From assembly GCA_021324035.1 (NCBI GenBank), contig JAJPJU010000270.1:1-9165 (forward strand): a stretch of DNA of 9,165 nt, read 5' to 3'. A model generated the notes under the pieces. That model was not told the origin of the DNA, ran no database searches, and saw nothing but the letters and a program-made list of their open reading frames with translations. The DNA comes from Spartobacteria bacterium. GTDB lineage: Bacteria; Verrucomicrobiota; Verrucomicrobiia; Chthoniobacterales; UBA10450. Shown piece by piece: positions 6,887-9,165 of the stretch (position 1 is the first letter of the stretch; each line of letters starts with the position of its first letter). Both the position numbers and the translations under genes were made by a program.

Positions 6887-7857
6887 TCGATTCCGCCCCG
6901 GAATTGTTGAAGATCACGTTCGCGCTCGCACAGAACTCGATGCGCTTCCAAGAGCGTCACTTCGCTGAAACGCACGGTATCAGCCGGACGCAATTGCGCC
7001 GCGATTGGCAGATCAAACGTGATCACGTGGGCAAGCTTCGGATAACCGCCGATGGTTTGGCAATCGTTGAGCAACAGGATCGGCCTGCCGTTAGGAGGAA
7101 CCTGCACCGTTCCTGGCGCGACGGCTTCGGAAAGAAGATCTTTTTCGCTGGTCCGTTCCAGTCGCGGGCCGTCGAGTCGAACGCCCATTCGGTCGGAATC
7201 CGGCGAGACAAAAAAACCTGACCGACTAAATGTCTTCATCGCTTCAGCCGTGCAATGATCGGCATCACTGCCGCGAATGAAGCGCAGCACAGGTTCAGGT
7301 TGGGCCGGGTTCGACCAATTGTGTGGCGGTTTCCACGAAGCAATCCTTCCGGTGCGCAAAGTTTCCGCCAAAGTTTTCGAGCGCTCCGAATTTTCACCGA
7401 GTAGAAGCTGTTCGCCATCGCGAATCGCGCGACCATTCATTCCGCCAAAGCCCGCTTTCAAATCGGTGGCCCGGCTGCCGAGAAAAACTGGAACGTCAAT
7501 CCCTCCCGAAATTGCGAGCCATGCCCGGCAACCGATCGCCGGTGATTCAATCGAAAAATCTTCACCGCTCTGGACCAGCGCTGCGTGGCCGGAAGCTAAT
7601 CTCATCGAACCAATACACGCTTCGAAATCGCCTCCGCACCACGCAATCACCCGGTCGTCGGCGAATCGAATTCGCAATCCGCCGAAGGTAATTTCCAAAC
7701 CGGCCGCCGGCTCTTTGTTGCCGACCAAAAGATTCGCCACTCGCAGGGCATGCGGATCCAGCGCGCCGCCGGGCGAAACGCCAAATTCGCGAAGACCGGC
7801 GCGACCGAGATCTTGCACGCTTGTTAAAAATCCAGCGCGAATCGCGGTTGCTTTCAT
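6871..7857 (-). CDS. pxpC: 5-oxoprolinase subunit C (biotin-dependent carboxyltransferase-like, KipA family)
   Basis: This 328-residue cytoplasmic protein is of normal length for PxpC/KipA, a fold shared with the carboxyltransferase part of urea carboxylase. Characteristic stretches are Q-D-L-G-R-A-G (16-22), G-V-S-P-G-G-A-L-D-P (26-35), N-L-L-V-G-N (42-47), L-E-I-T-F-G-G (53-59), A-I-S-G-G-I-D-V-P-V-F-L-G-S (115-128), then the late block P-P-N-G-R-P-I-L-L-L-N-D followed by Q-T-I-G-G-Y-P-K. With PxpB it forms the subunit pair that works with PxpA in ATP-dependent opening of 5-oxoproline. The ATG at 7857 overlaps the stop of pxpB (ATGA), and the 3' end runs 16 nt into pxpA, so the three are almost surely translated from one message. 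No frame break or lost motif is seen. Older annotations of this family as allophanate hydrolase subunit 2 or as a KinA-pathway regulator would be misleading in this context. Confidence 0.95.
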   Translation of the reverse strand: MKATAIRAGFLTSVQDLGRAGLREFGVSPGGALDPHALRVANLLVGNKEPAAGLEITFGGLRIRFADDRVIAWCGGDFEACIGSMRLASGHAALVQSGEDFSIESPAIGCRAWLAISGGIDVPVFLGSRATDLKAGFGGMNGRAIRDGEQLLLGENSERSKTLAETLRTGRIASWKPPHNWSNPAQPEPVLRFIRGSDADHCTAEAMKTFSRSGFFVSPDSDRMGVRLDGPRLERTSEKDLLSEAVAPGTVQVPPNGRPILLLNDCQTIGGYPKLAHVITFDLPIAAQLRPADTVRFSEVTLLEAHRVLCERERDLQQFRGGIEWHLK

Positions 7858-8567
7858 GTTACCGACCGTTCGAACTCTTCACGACTGATTGCGCGGAACC
7901 GCACCTGATCGCCGGCCCGCAGTAATCCAGGCGGATTTTTTTGCGGATCGAACAACCGCAATGGTGTTCGCCCGATGATGTTCCAGCCGCCCGGCGATTT
8001 AACCGGGTAGATGCCGGTTTGCTTGCCTCCAATTCCAACCGAGCCCGCTGGAATTTCTTTGCGCGGGGTTTCGCGGCGCGGTGTAGCCAGTTTGGACGGC
8101 AATCCGCCCAGAAATGGAAATCCTCCGATGAATCCGACGCAGTGAACGCGGTAATTACCGGCGGCGTAAAGATCGATGACCTCGTTGGGAGAAAGTTCGG
8201 CATGCTGCGCAACTTCATCCAGGTCGAAGCCGAATTCAGGATCGTAACAAATTGGAATTTCAACGACTGAATTCTTTACGTAATCAGCGCCGCGACTGTC
8301 GCTTCCGGCAAGCGCTTCCCGAATCTTATGTTCGAGCCAGTCAGGCACATTTTCCGCGGGCGCCCCACCATCAATCGCGCGAACCGGATCGTAAAAAAGC
8401 GCGATTGTTGTGTAAGCCGGTGCCAGTTCGATCACACCCGGAATTTTGGCGGCCCCCAGCCGTCGATGCGCAGCGATTACTTTTTGAAGTGCCTGCTCCG
8501 GCGCTTCGTCAAAATTTTCCGCTACGCGAATCAAAACCGCGCAGTCTCCGAGCGGCGTGATTTGCAT
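7854..8567 (-). CDS. pxpB: 5-oxoprolinase subunit B (KipI family)
   Basis: This 237-residue protein matches the PxpB/KipI family over its whole length. It opens with P-L-G-D-C-A-V-L-I-R (5-14), the family's usual first strand and turn. The C-terminal half contains G-F-I-G-G-F-P-F-L-G-G-L, then P-R-x-x-x-P-R, I-P-A-G-S-V-G-I-G-G, Q-T-G-I-Y-P and S-P-G-G-W-N-I-I-G-R-T-P, the strongest signature of the family. PxpB pairs with PxpC and works with PxpA to turn 5-oxoproline into glutamate at the cost of ATP. The Bacillus homologue KipI was first studied as an inhibitor of the sporulation kinase KinA, but the linked pxpC and pxpA point to the metabolic role here. The ATG at 8567 is the first in frame and places the opening motif correctly. 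It lies 15 nt after the stop of the upstream small gene and lacks a clear Shine-Dalgarno. Confidence 0.95.
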   Translation of the reverse strand: MQITPLGDCAVLIRVAENFDEAPEQALQKVIAAHRRLGAAKIPGVIELAPAYTTIALFYDPVRAIDGGAPAENVPDWLEHKIREALAGSDSRGADYVKNSVVEIPICYDPEFGFDLDEVAQHAELSPNEVIDLYAAGNYRVHCVGFIGGFPFLGGLPSKLATPRRETPRKEIPAGSVGIGGKQTGIYPVKSPGGWNIIGRTPLRLFDPQKNPPGLLRAGDQVRFRAISREEFERSVT

Positions 8568-8582
8568 TCCAGGAGCGCGGAC

Positions 8583-8822
8583 TCAGTCCTTTTCGGGTGA
8601 GACCGCCTCCTTCACGGTCTCTACGTGTTCCCTGATCTCGCCGACTTGCGGGTGGACTTCCCTGATCAGTTCATGTTCCGACTCCGACAACTTTTGGATC
8701 CGTTCAGTCATCTCGTGCAACTCTCTAAGCATTGAATCCTGACGGGAAGAAATGCGATGCATCCACCAAAAACAAACGAGCCAGCATCCGATTCCGAGCC
8801 AGGTGAGAACCAGGACGATCAT
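8583..8822 (-). CDS. Small tryptophan-rich membrane protein with coiled coil (79 aa)
   Basis: I do not recognise this family. The 79-residue product has one membrane segment at about residues 2-21, containing four tryptophans (W8, W14, W19, W20) and two cysteines (C13, C17). A charged helical tail follows (23-79). Hydrophobic residues M31, L35, M38, I42, L45, L52 and V56 fall at a/d spacing, then P58 makes a break, then V60, I63, V67, V70 and V74 continue the pattern. This predicts a coiled coil with a hinge, probably an oligomer on one face of the inner membrane. I start it at ATG 8822, in a TGA-A-ATG junction with the upstream YceI gene. A TTG at 8846 would add eight residues (LKPLERSE plus initiator) ahead of it and would overlap the YceI gene by 23 nt. 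It lies 15 nt before pxpB and is likely in the same operon, but nothing ties it functionally to 5-oxoprolinase. Confidence 0.7.
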   Translation of the reverse strand: MIVLVLTWLGIGCWLVCFWWMHRISSRQDSMLRELHEMTERIQKLSESEHELIREVHPQVGEIREHVETVKEAVSPEKD

Positions 8823-8826
8823 TTCA
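8820..8826 (-). promoter_or_regulatory. Stop/start junction TGAAATG that decides the small gene's start
   Basis: On the minus strand the YceI stop TGA (8826-8824) is followed by one A and then ATG (8822-8820). Such close spacing lets a terminating ribosome restart, and it favours this ATG over the TTG 24 nt upstream, which has no ribosome binding site that I can see. Confidence 0.5.
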
Positions 8827-9165
8827 CTGCGCTCGAGTGGCTTCAACTTCGATGTTTATCGCTACGGTTTGACTGATTCCCGACATCGTTTCCGCAGCTT
8901 GAGCGAACATCAATTTAAACTCGCTCCGTTTGAGAGGTTCGGTTGTAACCGACCAGCGCGTTTGTTTCGAATCTTCCGGCGAACTCATCAGCTTAACATG
9001 CAACGTGATCGATTTTGTCACACCGTGCATCGTCAGATCGCCGACGATATCGCCCGCCTGCGGACCGGTTTGTTTTACGCTGCGGCTCTTAAATGTGATT
9101 TCCGGATATTTTTCGACATTAAAAAATTCCTCGCTGCGCAAGTGATTGTCCCGTTTCACGATTCC
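8824..9165 (-). CDS. YceI-family protein, C-terminal part (5' end outside window)
   Basis: The frame is open to the window edge, leaving 113 residues of a protein that in this family is usually near 180-200. The visible part begins G-I-V-K-R-D-N-H-L-R-S followed by E-E-F-F-N-V-E-K-Y-P-E-I-T-F, the most conserved block of YceI (R-D-x-H-L-x-S-x-x-F-F-x-V-x-x-Y-P). Then come G-D-L-T-M-H-G-V-T-K-S-I and the closing strands around V-A-I-N-I-E-V-E-A. YceI proteins are lipocalin-like beta-barrels that bind isoprenoid or other long lipids, and they are usually periplasmic; the signal peptide would lie in the missing part. A GTG at 9157-9159 reads as an internal valine, not a start. The TGA at 8826-8824 is one base away from the ATG of the small membrane protein, so the two are probably translated together. 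Confidence 0.9.
   Translation of the reverse strand, partial: GIVKRDNHLRSEEFFNVEKYPEITFKSRSVKQTGPQAGDIVGDLTMHGVTKSITLHVKLMSSPEDSKQTRWSVTTEPLKRSEFKLMFAQAAETMSGISQTVAINIEVEATRAQ

Noticed and set aside
7277..7888. 203-codon plus-strand frame opposite pxpC
   Set aside because: It is antisense to an intact, strongly recognised gene. The product is Ser/Pro/Arg-rich without domain signs.
9157..9159. GTG as start of the YceI-family gene
   Set aside because: It encodes an internal residue within the conserved G-I-x-K-R-D block, and the family normally has about 70 or more residues before this point.

Overview
The window reads as a stretch of bacterial chromosome with densely packed protein genes. 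By eye the G+C content is in the mid-50s. I see no RNA gene, insertion sequence, CRISPR array or long repeat. Shine-Dalgarno sequences are weak or absent before most starts. Together with the gene content (a VCBS/FG-GAP-type protein, small secreted proteins of unknown function, paired GT-C membrane glycosyltransferases), this suggests a soil-type Gram-negative bacterium, perhaps Verrucomicrobiota or Acidobacteriota. That placement is a guess from style, with no marker gene behind it.

Left part, plus strand (1-4609). The window opens inside a gene whose last 124 codons carry two DxDxDG calcium-binding motifs of the FG-GAP/VCBS type. After 70 bp come two small secreted proteins of unknown function (446-1054 and 1057-1461), only 2 nt apart. 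A further 86 bp leads to two consecutive polytopic membrane proteins with the GT-C glycosyltransferase layout (1548-3128 and 3125-4609), joined by a GTGA start/stop overlap. I see no convincing promoter or riboswitch in the two short gaps (376-445 and 1462-1547).

Right part, minus strand (9165-4626), read from right to left. The 3' part of a YceI-family protein gene is followed by a small tryptophan-rich membrane/coiled-coil protein. Then come pxpB, pxpC and pxpA, the three subunits of the prokaryotic ATP-dependent 5-oxoprolinase, and finally an APC-superfamily amino acid permease. Every junction in this run either overlaps or has a gap of at most 15 nt, so it looks like one operon. The likely logic is import of an amino acid or 5-oxoproline by the permease, and conversion of 5-oxoproline (spontaneously cyclised glutamine/glutamate) to glutamate by PxpABC.

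The two blocks converge at 4610-4625, where a short hairpin may act as a weak terminator. Overall this is mostly an ordinary metabolic and envelope region. The best candidates for a second look are the permease linked to pxpBCA, the unrecognised 79-residue membrane protein upstream of pxpB, and the coupled GT-C pair.
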